64,000 bases of DNA from positions 1,612,001 through 1,676,000 of the forward strand of contig NZ_BAAAXV010000001.1 in NCBI RefSeq assembly GCF_039535785.1, given 5' to 3'. The translations under genes were made by a program, and so were the position numbers. This stretch comes from Nonomuraea helvata (GTDB taxonomy: Bacteria; Actinomycetota; Actinomycetes; Streptosporangiales; Streptosporangiaceae). The notes beneath the pieces were generated by a model. It saw nothing but the letters and a program-made list of their open reading frames with translations, made no database searches and had not been told where the DNA came from. This document shows, in pieces, positions 25,927-35,128 of this stretch; within the stretch, counting starts at the first letter, position 1, and every line of letters starts with the position of its first letter.

Positions 25927-26604
25927 ATGCAGACGCAAGCAGGCGATGACCTGATTGAGCGCATCCGCACGCATTCGGCCGACGACGACGTCGTGGGCCC
26001 GGCGGCCAACGACCTGCTGAGCGAGCTGTACGCGGGATACCCCGTCGAGAACCTCGGCCGGCTCCTGCACAGCGGCGACGACGCGGCCGTGGGGGCGGGC
26101 ATCTGGCTGCTGTCTGAGCTGGGAGAGCGCGCCGCTCCGATGATGGACGAGATCCCGGCCCTGCTCGCGCACCCGCTCCGCCGCGTTCGGTACTTCGCGA
26201 TCGAGGTCGTGCTGTTGTGCGCCGACGCCCGCCACGGGTCCGTCATCGCCCAGGTCATGAACCTGAGCCGGGATTTCGAGAGCGCCGTCCGCTGGAAGGT
26301 GCTCGAGTTCCTGGCCGAGGCCACGGACGACCAGCTCGCGGCCGGGGCGGCTGCGCTGGAGCCCGGTCAGGTCAAGGAGCTGGCCGAGTGGTTGATCCGC
26401 CTGGACGAGGAGGAGGAGCCCGATCCACGGGACGTCGTCGCCCGGCTCGAGGGGCCTGACCCGCTCGCCCGGCTGTTCGCCGCGGCGGCCGCCGCGCACC
26501 TGTCCGACGAGGACGACCCGAACCTCCTGCAGCATGCGGCCACCGCCGATGACGAGGAGATCAGCTCGTTCGCCCGGCAGCGGCTGGAGGAGCTGACGGG
26601 GTAG
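25927..26604 (+). CDS. HEAT-repeat-like protein, candidate immunity protein
   Basis: A 225-residue acidic protein made of helical repeats (NLGRLLHSGDDAAVGAGIWLLSELGERA, HPLRRVRYFAIEVVLLC, DFESAVRWKVLEFLAEAT, GPDPLARLFAAAAAAHL), the pattern of HEAT-like immunity proteins found behind polymorphic toxins. ATG 25927 lies 9 bases after the toxin stop on the same strand, with GGTAGGAG just upstream. Strong negative charge (runs of D/E near residues 160-170) would suit binding a basic toxin domain. The immunity role is inferred from context. Confidence 0.7.
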   Translation: MQTQAGDDLIERIRTHSADDDVVGPAANDLLSELYAGYPVENLGRLLHSGDDAAVGAGIWLLSELGERAAPMMDEIPALLAHPLRRVRYFAIEVVLLCADARHGSVIAQVMNLSRDFESAVRWKVLEFLAEATDDQLAAGAAALEPGQVKELAEWLIRLDEEEEPDPRDVVARLEGPDPLARLFAAAAAAHLSDEDDPNLLQHAATADDEEISSFARQRLEELTG

Positions 26605-26651
26605 CGTGCCCAAGGCTGAGCGGGGCCCCTGGCTGTACTGAGGAACCCGTG

Positions 26652-27473
26652 TTAAGGAACGCGGCCGACACCGCCCAGGATGCCGCCCTTCTCCAGCCCA
26701 GGAGGGATGAACGGGTCGTCGTTGCGCCAGTCCTGCACCGGGACCAGGCCGGGTTCGAGCAGCTCCAGACCTTCGAAATAGGTGCTCACCACGTCGTGGT
26801 CCCGCAGGTGGAGCACGCCTGAGGTGGTGCGCCGGTAGACGTCCTGGGTCTCGCTCCGCAGGTCGGGGGCGCTCTGGCCCTTCTCCACGTACGCGTGCGA
26901 GATGATCAGGTGGCTCCCCGGCGACAGCGGCTCGCGCAGGGCCCGGATGATGCCGGCCACCTCGCCGTCGTCTTCGAAGAAGTGGAAGAGCGCGACGGCC
27001 AGGACCGCCACGGGCCGGCTGAAGTCGAGGTGGTGAGCGGCGGCGGCCAGGAGCGCCTTGGGGTCGTGCGCGTCGCCGTCGATGATCACCGTGTCGGGGT
27101 TGTCGGCCAGCAGCGCACGGGCGTGGACCAGCACGATCGGGTCGTTGTCCGAGTAGACGACCTTGGCGTCGGGGATGATCCGGTGCGCGACCTGGTGCAC
27201 GTTGTCCTGAGTGGGCAGGCCGGTGCCGATGTCGAGGAACTGCCGCACGCCGGCCCTGGCCATCGCCTCCACGGCGCGGACCAGGAAGCCGCGGTTCGCC
27301 CGGGCCATCTCCCGTACGTTCGCGCCGCGCTGGCTGCTCAGCGCGAGGATCCTCTCGGCGGCCTCGCGGTCAGCGGGGAAGTTGTCCTTCCCGCCCAGGA
27401 AATAGTCGTACATGCGGGCGACGGTGGGGACGGTCGGATCGATCTTCCCCGGAAGCCGTTCACGCTCGGTCAC
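26652..27473 (-). CDS. SAM-dependent methyltransferase (DUF574/SAV2177-type)
   Basis: A 273-residue protein of the actinobacterial PF04672 family: PTVARMYDYFLGGKDNFPADREAAERI is the family opening, QFLDIGTGLPTQDNVHQVA is the SAM-binding motif I, VVYSDNDPIVL is motif II, and PVAVLAVALFHFFEDD and LSPGSHLIISHA follow. Substrates of this large family are mostly unknown. GTG 27473 has GGAAGGG 6 bases upstream. No obvious partner lies beside it. Confidence 0.9.
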   Translation of the reverse strand: MTERERLPGKIDPTVPTVARMYDYFLGGKDNFPADREAAERILALSSQRGANVREMARANRGFLVRAVEAMARAGVRQFLDIGTGLPTQDNVHQVAHRIIPDAKVVYSDNDPIVLVHARALLADNPDTVIIDGDAHDPKALLAAAAHHLDFSRPVAVLAVALFHFFEDDGEVAGIIRALREPLSPGSHLIISHAYVEKGQSAPDLRSETQDVYRRTTSGVLHLRDHDVVSTYFEGLELLEPGLVPVQDWRNDDPFIPPGLEKGGILGGVGRVP

Positions 27474-27674
27474 GCTGCACCCTTCCTCACCTTTGATCGC
27501 ATCTTATGGGGAATCACCAGATCTGTGATCGGAATCAGTGAGGTGCCCGGTATGCACACGACTCCCTCGCAAGAGGGAGTGCGGAAATAGGTAGCACCGG
27601 CGATCCGCGGCGGCATCGTTGATCGACAGGATGGGCGCACCGCACCAGCAATCCCCTCACCTGGAGATACTCCG

Positions 27675-28910
27675 ATGAAGCTGTCAGTCGCCTGCCTCGC
27701 CCTGGCCACCCTCGTCGCGGCGGGGCCCGCCTACGCGGCCACGCCGACCCCGGCCTCCACGCCGACCCCCGCATCCTCGCCGAGCGCCTGCCCGCCACCG
27801 GCCGTCGTCCAGCCCGATCCGGACGCGGCCGTCCCGCCCGTCAACGCCGCCGCGCTGCGGCAGTCCATCGCGGGCCTGCCCGCGGCCGACGCCACCGCCG
27901 CGATCGTCCGGGTGGGCGGCACCAAGGGCGCGTGGACGGGCGTGACCGGCGTGGCGGATCTCGCCACCCAGCGCAAGGCGTCGCAGCACGTACGTTTCCG
28001 GGCGGGCAGCGTGACCAAGACGTTCACCACCGCGGTGGTGCTGCAGCTCGTGGCCGAGGGCAAGATCTCGCTCGACGGGACGGTCCAGGACTACCTGCCC
28101 GGCCTGCTGCCCGACTCCTACCCCGACGTCCGCGTCGGCCAGCTGCTCAACCACACCAGCGGCCTGCCGTCGCCCGACCTGCCGGACACGTTCGACTGGG
28201 TGTACCGGACCCGGTTCAAGACGTGGACGCCGAAGGAGTACGTCGCGCTGGCCGTACGCAACCCGATCGAGTTCACGCCCGGCACCCGGCAGCACTACCT
28301 CAACACCAACACCTTCGTGGCCGGCCTGCTGATCGAGAAGGTCACCGGACGCTCGTACGAGCACGAGGTCACCTCCAGGATCCTGCGCCCGGTCGGCATG
28401 CGTGACAGCTATCTGCCCGGCACCTCTTCCCGCATCCGCGGCCCGCACCACAAGGGCTACCAGTCCGTGCCCGCGGGCTTCGACGACGCCATCCCCTACG
28501 GTGCGGGCCAGGTGGTCGACATGACCGAGACCAGCGTCACCTCCACCTGGGCCTCCGGCGACCTCATCTCCACCGTTGTGGACCTGGAGAAGTTCCTCAA
28601 GGCGCTGTTCTCGGGGAAGGTCGTGCCGCCCGCGCAGCTGGAGCCGATGTTCACGGTCCCGGAGGTGATGATGTACGACAAGTGCGGCAACCAGCCGGCC
28701 GTCTACACCTCGGGCATGGCGAAAATGGTGCTGCCGGGCGGCATCGTGGCCTACGGCAAGACCGGCGCCCGCTACGGCTACGCCGCCGGTGTCGGCGCGA
28801 CCCGTGACCTGAGCCGGACCCTCGTCTACTCGGTCAACTCCACCGACGCCAAGGCCTCCGGCCAGAACCAGCGAACCCTGCGCATCGCACTGGCCGCCTT
28901 CACGGGATGA
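27675..28910 (+). CDS. Secreted serine hydrolase (class C beta-lactamase / D-Ala-D-Ala carboxypeptidase type)
   Basis: A 411-residue exported protein. The signal peptide (MKLSVACLALATLVAAGPAYA) is followed by a Thr/Pro-rich linker. The catalytic domain has SVTK (SxxK), HYLNTN (YxN) and, near the end, YGKTGARYGY in the KTG position. The family includes class C beta-lactamases, D-alanyl-D-alanine carboxypeptidases and esterases; the protein is more likely a peptidase or esterase than a resistance enzyme. GGAG lies 8 bases before the ATG. Confidence 0.9.
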   Translation: MKLSVACLALATLVAAGPAYAATPTPASTPTPASSPSACPPPAVVQPDPDAAVPPVNAAALRQSIAGLPAADATAAIVRVGGTKGAWTGVTGVADLATQRKASQHVRFRAGSVTKTFTTAVVLQLVAEGKISLDGTVQDYLPGLLPDSYPDVRVGQLLNHTSGLPSPDLPDTFDWVYRTRFKTWTPKEYVALAVRNPIEFTPGTRQHYLNTNTFVAGLLIEKVTGRSYEHEVTSRILRPVGMRDSYLPGTSSRIRGPHHKGYQSVPAGFDDAIPYGAGQVVDMTETSVTSTWASGDLISTVVDLEKFLKALFSGKVVPPAQLEPMFTVPEVMMYDKCGNQPAVYTSGMAKMVLPGGIVAYGKTGARYGYAAGVGATRDLSRTLVYSVNSTDAKASGQNQRTLRIALAAFTG

Positions 28911-28917
28911 TTCCGCC

Positions 28918-28945
28918 GGGGGTGCTCCCGACTGTGGTCACCCCC
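28918..28945. terminator. Hairpin between serine hydrolase and YnfA
   Basis: GGGGGTG (28918-28924) pairs with CACCCCC (28939-28945) across a 14-base loop, between two convergent genes. It overlaps the stop codon of the YnfA gene and could stop transcription from both sides. Confidence 0.5.
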
Positions 28946-29270
28946 GCGGGGCGTACATGATGACCAGGACGCCGATGATGCAGATGACCGATCCGATGAC
29001 GTCCCACCGGTCGGGCTGGAACCTGTCCACCACCACCCCCCAGATCAGCGACCCCGCGACGAACACGCCTCCGTAGGCGGCGAGGATGCGGCCGAAGTGG
29101 GGATCCGACTGGAACGTGGCGACGAACCCGTACAGGCCCAGAGCGATCACACCGGCCCCGACCCACAGCAACCCACGCTGCTCTCTCACCCCTTGCCAGA
29201 CCAGCCAGGCCCCGCCGATCTCGGCGAGCGCGGCGACCACGAACAGCAGGAGGGAACGCGCGACAGTCAC
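28938..29270 (-). CDS. YnfA-family (UPF0060) small membrane protein
   Basis: A 110-residue protein with four hydrophobic helices: [58 protein letters not shown] and [18 protein letters not shown]. These match the UPF0060 family in motif order and length (about 108). The transport function is unproven in the family, although it is related to small drug exporters. GTG 29270 gives the family length; TACAGT 7 bases upstream would be a -10 for a leaderless mRNA. The frame continues upstream into a separate remnant. Confidence 0.88.
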   Translation of the reverse strand: MTVARSLLLFVVAALAEIGGAWLVWQGVREQRGLLWVGAGVIALGLYGFVATFQSDPHFGRILAAYGGVFVAGSLIWGVVVDRFQPDRWDVIGSVICIIGVLVIMYAPRG

Positions 29271-29339
29271 GGTTGCGACTGTAGAGGACCGCCTTCGGCC
29301 GACGTCGGCAGGCGGGCCGCCCCCGCCTGATCGGAGAAC

Positions 29340-29426
29340 GGCAAGGGGCAGGACGGACTCGAACTCCGCCACACGCAGCGGCCGTTCCGCGGTCGGCAGA
29401 GTGCATTCAGCCGGCACCCATTCCAT
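29340..29426 (-). pseudogene. Remnant of small MerR-associated ORF
   Basis: In frame upstream of YnfA, ATG 29426 opens [19 protein letters not shown] and continues VAEFESVL, resembling the opening of a small actinobacterial protein often found beside metal-type MerR regulators. The similarity ends after about 28 residues and runs into unrelated sequence. It could alternatively be an N-terminal extension of YnfA, which I consider less likely. Recognition is from memory. Confidence 0.35.
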
Positions 29427-29589
29427 GGTCTCTCCTCGAGCCGAGGCCGTCCCCGTACGGACGTCGCCCATGGCTCGACGGTAACCCTGTACCCGGGTAC
29501 AGGATGCAACCCCCATTAACACCCCGACGCGGACGCCCCCAGGACTTTCGCAAACAGCCTGTACGCCTACGCAGCCGAGCCATTATTCT

Positions 29590-29801
29590 CGACGGCTCCA
29601 TATAATCGCCATAAATTCTCCATAAGTTCACCACAAACCCTTACGACCTGCGCGAACACGCGAATAACACACAGCTCGAGATATAGCTTCATCGGCGATT
29701 TGAACACCGTTCCAGGGAAATGTCCAGCTCTTGTCGCGCAGTTAACCATCACTTACTCTCCAGGTGATCAAATCACTTCCCGTTTTTCCTGGAGGCACCA
29801 C
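29590..29801 (+). promoter_or_regulatory. Upstream control region of YD-repeat/PLA2 gene 1
   Basis: AT-rich 200-base region with blocks shared with the region upstream of the second PLA2 gene: a TATA-rich block with CGCCA and TTCTCCA, GATTTGAACACCG (29697-29709), and ATCAC-N11-GTGAT-N3-ATCAC (29748-29776). The last contains the 13-base palindrome GTGATCAAATCAC (29764-29776), 25 bases before the start codon. Conservation in an otherwise diverged spacer suggests a shared regulator. Confidence 0.65.
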
Positions 29802-31445
29802 TTGCGCCGATTAGCGCTTCCCATCGCCCTCACGGCGATGCTCTTCCCCTTCCTCGCCACGGAAGCCGCCACCGCGACCGCCACCTCCACGGCCACGTCC
29901 GCCACCACACTCGCGGATCCGCCGCTGGCGGACGTTCAGGAGATCGGCCCCGGCCAGTACTCCGCCGACACCAAAACCTTCCAGCTCACCGAACTGGACG
30001 TGTCCGCCGGCGCGGTCAGCCGCAAGCATGGTGTGGCTCTGACCACCGGCGACCTGGCCCGGCCGCAGTCGGCCCCGGCCACCCGCCCCGAACTGGGGGT
30101 CTTCGGGCCGGGCTGGCAGGCCGAGTTCGCCGGTGGGCAGATCAACCGGAAACTGGAGAACCAGAACGGCACGTTCGTCGTCACGGAGCTCGAGGAAGGG
30201 ACGTCGACCAGCTACCCCCTGAAGAGCAGCATCTCCTACCCCGACGGCGGCGGCGTCCAGACGTACGAGGCCGCCGACGGATCCAAGATCACCCAGACCA
30301 CCAAGTGGGACGCGGTCGTCGGAGCGATGCGCACCACGACGACCGAGACGTTCGCGACAAATCTGGGTTCCCTGGACCCGGGCAAGGAGCCCTTGACCAA
30401 CCCCGACGGCACCCCCGTCAGCGACGCCGACCTCCAGTTCACCTACACCTGGTCACGCCAGTCCGGCGCGCCGAGCGCCGACCCCTGGCGGGTGGTCAGC
30501 CTGGGCACCACCGCCCTCGGCAAGTCCACGGTCGCCTACGACGCCCAGGGCCGGGTCAGCACCGTCAAGGAACCGGCGCGCGGCGAGAACCCCGGGTCCC
30601 TCACCAAGTTCACCTACGCCGCGACCACCACGGCCTCCGGCACCACCTTCGGCGACTACGCGGGCCGGCTCAAGGAAGTCACCGTCGCCTACGGAACGGA
30701 TGCGCCGCAGACCGAGGCCAGCTACGCCTACGACCCGAACGGCCTCCTGCGCACCGTGACCGACCCCAGCGTCGGCGCCACCCAGGGGACCTACGCCTAC
30801 GACTCGGTGGGACGCCTGTCATCGATCGACTCAGCCGGCAACGGCGCATGGCAGCTCACCTTCCCGGCGGGCGTCGCCGCTCCCCAGGTGGCCGCCGTCG
30901 GCACCGACATGCCGGCCAACGGCGGGGCGACCGAGGGCGCGGCCGGAAGTGAGGACCCCAACGCCACCGAGCCGCCGGCCAGCGACTTCCTGCCGGACGG
31001 CGTGGACGCCCCGCAGTCCTACCCGAAGAAGTGTGACACGGCCAAGACCTGGATGTGGTACACGAAGTCGGGCTGCTCGGCCTGGGCATACCACGGCGGC
31101 AAATGGCGGCAGCCTGGCTGGAAGCGGACCGCCAGCGGCTTCAACGTCAGGGGCATCACGTACGACCACTGCACGAAGCCGGGAGTGGACCGCCCTCTCG
31201 GGTTCGACTTCCGACCGGCCTGTGACTCCCACGACTACGGGTACGGCCTGATGACCAACCAGAAGAAGCACTACAGGTACTACCTCGACCGCACGTGGTG
31301 GCGCAAGGCCGACGTGGACACCCGCTTCTACATCACGTTGAAGGACAAGGTGTGCGGGGGCTACTTCTTCCTGGTGCGGCCCAGCTGCAAGAGGATCGCG
31401 GCCGTCTATTACGCGGCCGTCCTGACCTTCGGTATGCCCGGATAA
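29802..31445 (+). CDS. Secreted YD-repeat protein with prokaryotic phospholipase A2 domain (1)
   Basis: A 547-residue exported protein starting at TTG 29802 behind GGAGG. The signal peptide is RRLALPIALTAMLFPFLATEAA. The middle (about 60-380) resembles RHS/YD-repeat sequence (VAYDAQGRVSTVKEP, YAYDPNGLLRTVTDP, YAYDSVGRLSSID). The last 140 residues are a bacterial phospholipase A2: RPACDSHDYGYG holds the catalytic His477-Asp478 pair, with Cys residues placed for disulfides. It would hydrolyse phospholipids outside the cell. A close paralogue with the same layout lies at 59540-61159. It may be an exoenzyme or a toxin; no immunity gene is evident. Confidence 0.85.
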   Translation: MRRLALPIALTAMLFPFLATEAATATATSTATSATTLADPPLADVQEIGPGQYSADTKTFQLTELDVSAGAVSRKHGVALTTGDLARPQSAPATRPELGVFGPGWQAEFAGGQINRKLENQNGTFVVTELEEGTSTSYPLKSSISYPDGGGVQTYEAADGSKITQTTKWDAVVGAMRTTTTETFATNLGSLDPGKEPLTNPDGTPVSDADLQFTYTWSRQSGAPSADPWRVVSLGTTALGKSTVAYDAQGRVSTVKEPARGENPGSLTKFTYAATTTASGTTFGDYAGRLKEVTVAYGTDAPQTEASYAYDPNGLLRTVTDPSVGATQGTYAYDSVGRLSSIDSAGNGAWQLTFPAGVAAPQVAAVGTDMPANGGATEGAAGSEDPNATEPPASDFLPDGVDAPQSYPKKCDTAKTWMWYTKSGCSAWAYHGGKWRQPGWKRTASGFNVRGITYDHCTKPGVDRPLGFDFRPACDSHDYGYGLMTNQKKHYRYYLDRTWWRKADVDTRFYITLKDKVCGGYFFLVRPSCKRIAAVYYAAVLTFGMPG

Positions 31446-31501
31446 CGGCGCGAGCAGAACGTAAACCTGCGCTGTGACCTTTTCTCGGGGAACTTTCCTC
31501 G

Positions 31502-31533
31502 GGCCGGATGGCGGCATCGGCCGCCGTCCGGCC
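31502..31533 (+). terminator. Hairpin terminator after PLA2 gene 1
   Basis: GGCCGGATGGCGGC, loop ATCG, GCCGCCGTCCGGCC: a 14-base stem with one internal T-G wobble-type mismatch. The outer stem sequence is repeated after the second PLA2 gene. Confidence 0.75.
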
Positions 31534-31589
31534 ACCCCTCATGCCGGCGTCGTTTCCCTGCACCTCCTTTATGTAAGGCGCGGTACGTC

Positions 31590-33653
31590 ATGAAATTGCG
31601 AGTTTTATCCAGTCTCATCGTGGCGCTGGCGGCCACGGCGATCGCGACCGGGCCGGCCTACGCGGCAGAGGCCCCTTCTCCAGCGGCTCCCACGGCCGCC
31701 GCTTCGGCCGCGCAGCAGACCACGTCGGCGGCCCCCTATATCGAGCCCCAGCTGAGCGCCCGGGTGGCAGCCGCAGGCAAGATCAGGGTGAACGTGGTCA
31801 GCAGAACCCGCGCCGACATGCCGGACGCGGCCGCCAGCGGCCAGGTCGTCCAGCAGCTGTCCCGCTTCCCCGTGGTCACCCTGCACGTCGACCAGGCCGG
31901 GCTGGACCGGCTGGCCAAACTGCCCAATGTGGTCAGCGTGACCGAGGACCGGCCGATGCGGGCGTCATTGGCCGAGAGCATTCCGCTGATCGGCGCCGAC
32001 AAGACCAGGGCCGCGGGCAAGACGGGCGCCGGCAGCGTGGTGGCCGTGCTGGACACCGGCGTCGCGGTCAACCACCCCTTCCTCAAGGACCGGGTGCTGG
32101 AGGAGGCCTGCTTCTCCCCCATCGACGACAACTACTCGGCCACCAGCCTGTGTCCCGACGGCACCGCCGCGCAGGAAGGGCCCGGCTCGGCCGACTCCGA
32201 CCAGGGCCCGTGCGCCGACGTCGCGCTGGACTGCGACCACGGCACCCACGTGGCCGGCATCGCGGTCGGCAACGGCACGGGCGTGACCGGCGCCCCACCG
32301 GCCGGCGTCGCGCCCGGCGCCGAGCTGGTCGCGATCCAGGTGTTCAGCAAGTTCAGCTCCGAAGACGTGTGCGGGCCGGGCGCCGCCCCGTGCGTGCTCA
32401 GCTTCACCAGCGCCCAGCTCGCCGGCCTGGAGAAGGTGCTGGAACTGAAGAACGAGGGCGTGCCGCTGGTGGCCGCCAACCTCAGCCTGGGCAGCGGCCA
32501 GTACACCGCCGCCTGCGACGACGTCCTGTACAAGACGGTCATCGACAGCCTGCGCACCGCCGGCGTGGCCACCGTGGTCGCGGCCGGCAACGACGGCTTC
32601 GGCGCCGCCGTAGCGGCCCCCGCCTGCGTGTCCTCGGCCATCGCCGTCGGCGCCACCACCGACCAGGACGGCGTGGCCGCCTTCAGCAACCGCGGCGCGC
32701 TGCTGGACCTCTTCGCCCCCGGCGTCTCCATCGTCTCCTCCGTCCCCGGCGGCAAGTGGGCCTCCTTGAGCGGCACCTCGATGGCCGCTCCGCACGTCAC
32801 CGGAGCCCTGGCCGTACTGCGCCAGGCCATGCCCAATGCCACGCTGGACCAGCTCGAAACCGCTCTGAAGAGCACCGGGAAATCCATCGCCTACAACGGC
32901 GTGACCACCCCCCGGATCCAGGTCGACGCCGCCGTACTGGGGAAGAGCCCTGACCCCGGCGCCTGGCCGATCCCGTACTACGAGAACATGAAGGACACCG
33001 CGATCCCCGACCACGGCACCGTGACGTCCTCCATCGCGGTCAGCGGCCTGATGGGCACCGCGCCCGCCACCACCGAGGTGTACGTCGACATCCACCACAG
33101 CTGGCGCGGCGAGCTGAAGATCGACCTGATCGCCCCGGACAACAAGGTCTACCCGCTGCAGGCCAACGATCCCAACGACAGCGGCGACATCATCCACGAG
33201 ACCTACACCGTCAACGCCAGCGCCTCCCCGGCCAGCGGCACCTGGAAACTGCGCGTGCAGGACGTCGAATACCTCGACACCGGCTTCATCGACGGCTGGT
33301 GGATCCGGCTGCCCTGCTTCGGCAACTGGGACGACACCGCCATCCCCGATCCCGGCGTCGCCGAGTCCAGCATCGTCCTGGCCTGGCTCAACGGCAACGC
33401 CCCCACGCGCACGCGGGTCCACGTCGAGATCGACCACACCTGGCGCGGCGACCTGAAGATCGACCTGGTCGCGCCGGACAACAAGGTGTATCCGCTGCGC
33501 GCCGCCGATCCCAAGGACGGCACCGACAACATCGACGAGAACTACTGGGTGAACGCCAACGTCTCACCAGCCAGCGGCACCTGGAAACTCCGGGTGGAAG
33601 ATCTCGCCAAGGGTGACAAGGGCTTCATCAACGGATGGACCCTGACGCTGTAG
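31590..33653 (+). CDS. Secreted subtilisin-like serine protease with two P domains
   Basis: A 687-residue S8 peptidase. Signal peptide MKLRVLSSLIVALAATAIATGPAYA; propeptide/I9-like region to about residue 115 (PNVVSVTEDRPM). The catalytic triad is Asp in VAVLDTGVAVNHP, His in DHGTHVAGIA and Ser in LSGTSMAAPHV, with the oxyanion Asn in VVAAGNDG. Two copies of a proprotein-convertase P domain follow (about 465-580 and 580-687), each with HTWRGDLKIDL-type strands, WRGELKIDL in the first. Cys residues are present in the catalytic domain. It would act outside the cell. It follows the PLA2 gene with its own spacer and terminator. Confidence 0.93.
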   Translation: MKLRVLSSLIVALAATAIATGPAYAAEAPSPAAPTAAASAAQQTTSAAPYIEPQLSARVAAAGKIRVNVVSRTRADMPDAAASGQVVQQLSRFPVVTLHVDQAGLDRLAKLPNVVSVTEDRPMRASLAESIPLIGADKTRAAGKTGAGSVVAVLDTGVAVNHPFLKDRVLEEACFSPIDDNYSATSLCPDGTAAQEGPGSADSDQGPCADVALDCDHGTHVAGIAVGNGTGVTGAPPAGVAPGAELVAIQVFSKFSSEDVCGPGAAPCVLSFTSAQLAGLEKVLELKNEGVPLVAANLSLGSGQYTAACDDVLYKTVIDSLRTAGVATVVAAGNDGFGAAVAAPACVSSAIAVGATTDQDGVAAFSNRGALLDLFAPGVSIVSSVPGGKWASLSGTSMAAPHVTGALAVLRQAMPNATLDQLETALKSTGKSIAYNGVTTPRIQVDAAVLGKSPDPGAWPIPYYENMKDTAIPDHGTVTSSIAVSGLMGTAPATTEVYVDIHHSWRGELKIDLIAPDNKVYPLQANDPNDSGDIIHETYTVNASASPASGTWKLRVQDVEYLDTGFIDGWWIRLPCFGNWDDTAIPDPGVAESSIVLAWLNGNAPTRTRVHVEIDHTWRGDLKIDLVAPDNKVYPLRAADPKDGTDNIDENYWVNANVSPASGTWKLRVEDLAKGDKGFINGWTLTL

Positions 33654-33668
33654 CGGCACCCGCAGGAC

Positions 33669-33697
33669 GGCTGCCCGCGCGCCTGTCGCGGGCAGCC
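33669..33697 (+). terminator. Hairpin terminator after subtilase
   Basis: GGCTGCCCGCG pairs perfectly with CGCGGGCAGCC around a 7-base loop, followed by CGGCCCTTTTCCC with a short T-run: a near-canonical intrinsic terminator. Confidence 0.8.
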
Positions 33698-33757
33698 CGG
33701 CCCTTTTCCCGGTGTCGCGCCGCGAACACTATGGCGGTGACGAGCGTCAAAGAATGT

Positions 33758-34258
33758 ATGAAAGCTGACAGAAGGCGCACCGCCGCCGTAACGGCCATGC
33801 TGCTGCTGGCGGTCACCGGCTGGGGCGCTGAGGCCCACGCCACCTCTTCGTCGGAAACCGCGGCCCAGCGATGCGTGACGGGACAGTTGAAGGCGAGCCT
33901 CGGCCGGATCGACCCGGGGGCGGGCCAGCGCAACACCGACCTGTTTCTCACCAACAGGTCGGGCAGGACGTGCTCGGTCTACGGGTTCGTCGGGCTCATC
34001 ATGATCGACGGCAAGGGCGACGCCCTTCGGACGAGGGTCCGCAGGGACCACGTCACGCCGCACCGCGTGACGCTCAAGCCAGGACATAGCGCGAAGGCCG
34101 GGCTGCACTGGGGTGTGATCGAGACGGGCGGCGAGAAGACCTGCCCGACGGCCGCCCGCCTCATGATCATCCCTCCGGACGAGACCGCCCACCTGGAGAT
34201 CCCCTTCACCGCGCAGGTGTGCGACGACGGCCGCATCGACGTCGCGCCCTTGCGCTGA
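33758..34258 (+). CDS. Secreted DUF4232-like protein
   Basis: A 166-residue exported protein: an Arg-rich n-region then AAVTAMLLLAVTGWGAEAHA. The mature part (CVTGQLKASLGRIDPGAGQRNTDL, LTNRSGRTCSVYGFVGLIM, VTLKPGHSAKAGLHWGVI) matches the beta-sandwich DUF4232 proteins common in actinomycetes, with two Cys pairs likely disulfide bonded. ATG 33758 gives a normal signal peptide; ATG 33731 is possible. Function unknown. Confidence 0.8.
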   Translation: MKADRRRTAAVTAMLLLAVTGWGAEAHATSSSETAAQRCVTGQLKASLGRIDPGAGQRNTDLFLTNRSGRTCSVYGFVGLIMIDGKGDALRTRVRRDHVTPHRVTLKPGHSAKAGLHWGVIETGGEKTCPTAARLMIIPPDETAHLEIPFTAQVCDDGRIDVAPLR

Positions 34259-34263
34259 CCGGG

Positions 34264-34779
34264 TCAGAGCGGGCGGCCGCCCGACAGATGCCGCCGCACC
34301 AGCGTGTCCCGGTACTCCTGCGCCTTGCCCTGCGGCGAGAAGTTCCCGATCACGGGCAGGCCCGCCGGGTCGATCAGCAGGTCGCCGGTCTCCCATGACT
34401 GGATGATGCCGCGTAACGGGGTGTCGCGCCGGTACGCGGCGACGACGCGCTCGTCGAAGGCCGCCCAGCCGTCGCCCTCGGGCTTGCGGTGGTTGTAGGC
34501 GTACACGAGATCCATGCCGGTGCGGCGCAGGAAACGGCCGGTGAGCTGCGTGTACGCGGCCAGCGCCGCCGCCGGCCACGACCCCGGGTAGGTGTAGCCG
34601 GCACCGGACGGGCCGGAGATGAGCAGGTCGTTCGCGGTGGCCGTGCGCTGGTAGCACGCCAGCAGAGCGGGGCCGATGTCGGCCAGCAGCGGGCTGAGCG
34701 TCCAGTTGACCGGCGCGGCGCCGCGCTTGGGGTCGTCCCAGATCTCACGCATCCGGCGCTGGCAGTACTGGTTGTCCAT
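34264..34779 (-). pseudogene. Truncated GxGYxYP-type glycoside hydrolase remnant
   Basis: A 171-residue open frame with MREIWDDPKRGAAPVNWTLSPLLADI and GPSGAGYTYPGSWP, the defining GxGYxYP motif of a glycoside hydrolase-like family. Full-length members are several hundred residues; here the frame starts inside the domain (NQYCQRRM) and no ribosome binding site precedes it. Immediately upstream lies an aldehyde dehydrogenase remnant on the opposite strand, so a deletion or rearrangement has removed the rest. Confidence 0.65.
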
Positions 34780-34790
34780 GGTGCACGGAG

Positions 34791-34960
34791 GTGCCCGCGG
34801 TCATCGTGCCGTGGAACTTCCCCGTGCCCATGATCCTGGGGGCGCTCGGCCCGCTGCCGGCCGCGGGAACACCGTCGTGCTCAAGCCGTCCGAGCGCTCC
34901 CGATGTCGGCCGTCCGGCTGCTGGAGCTGATGGACCTGCCGGCCGGCGACAGCGGCATGG
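34791..34960 (+). pseudogene. Aldehyde dehydrogenase remnant with frameshifts
   Basis: Translated pieces read PAVIVPWNFPVPMILGALGP, then after a frameshift NTVVLKPSERS, then after another LLELMDLPAGD. This is the consecutive order of the aldehyde dehydrogenase segment around its N-terminal Rossmann fold. The catalytic Cys/Glu region is missing. It is a dead fragment of about 55 codons. Confidence 0.75.
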
Positions 34961-35128
34961 GGTGGGCGACCGGCTCCCGGTCGGCCTACGACGCGGCCAC
35001 CCGCCCCACCTCGATCCACTCCGTCCCGGCGGCCCCGGGCACCTGACGCGCCGGACAGCACACCGCCGTCCGCGTGCTGCCCCCAGGCACCTCACCGGGG
35101 CCTCAGCGGGCACCTCTCACCGGGAGCC

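Noticed and set aside
27513..27529. ATCAC/GTGAT pair near the methyltransferase, resembling the PLA2 elements
   Set aside because: Spacing differs and the centre is an unrelated AGATCT palindrome; too weak to tie it to the PLA2 motif.
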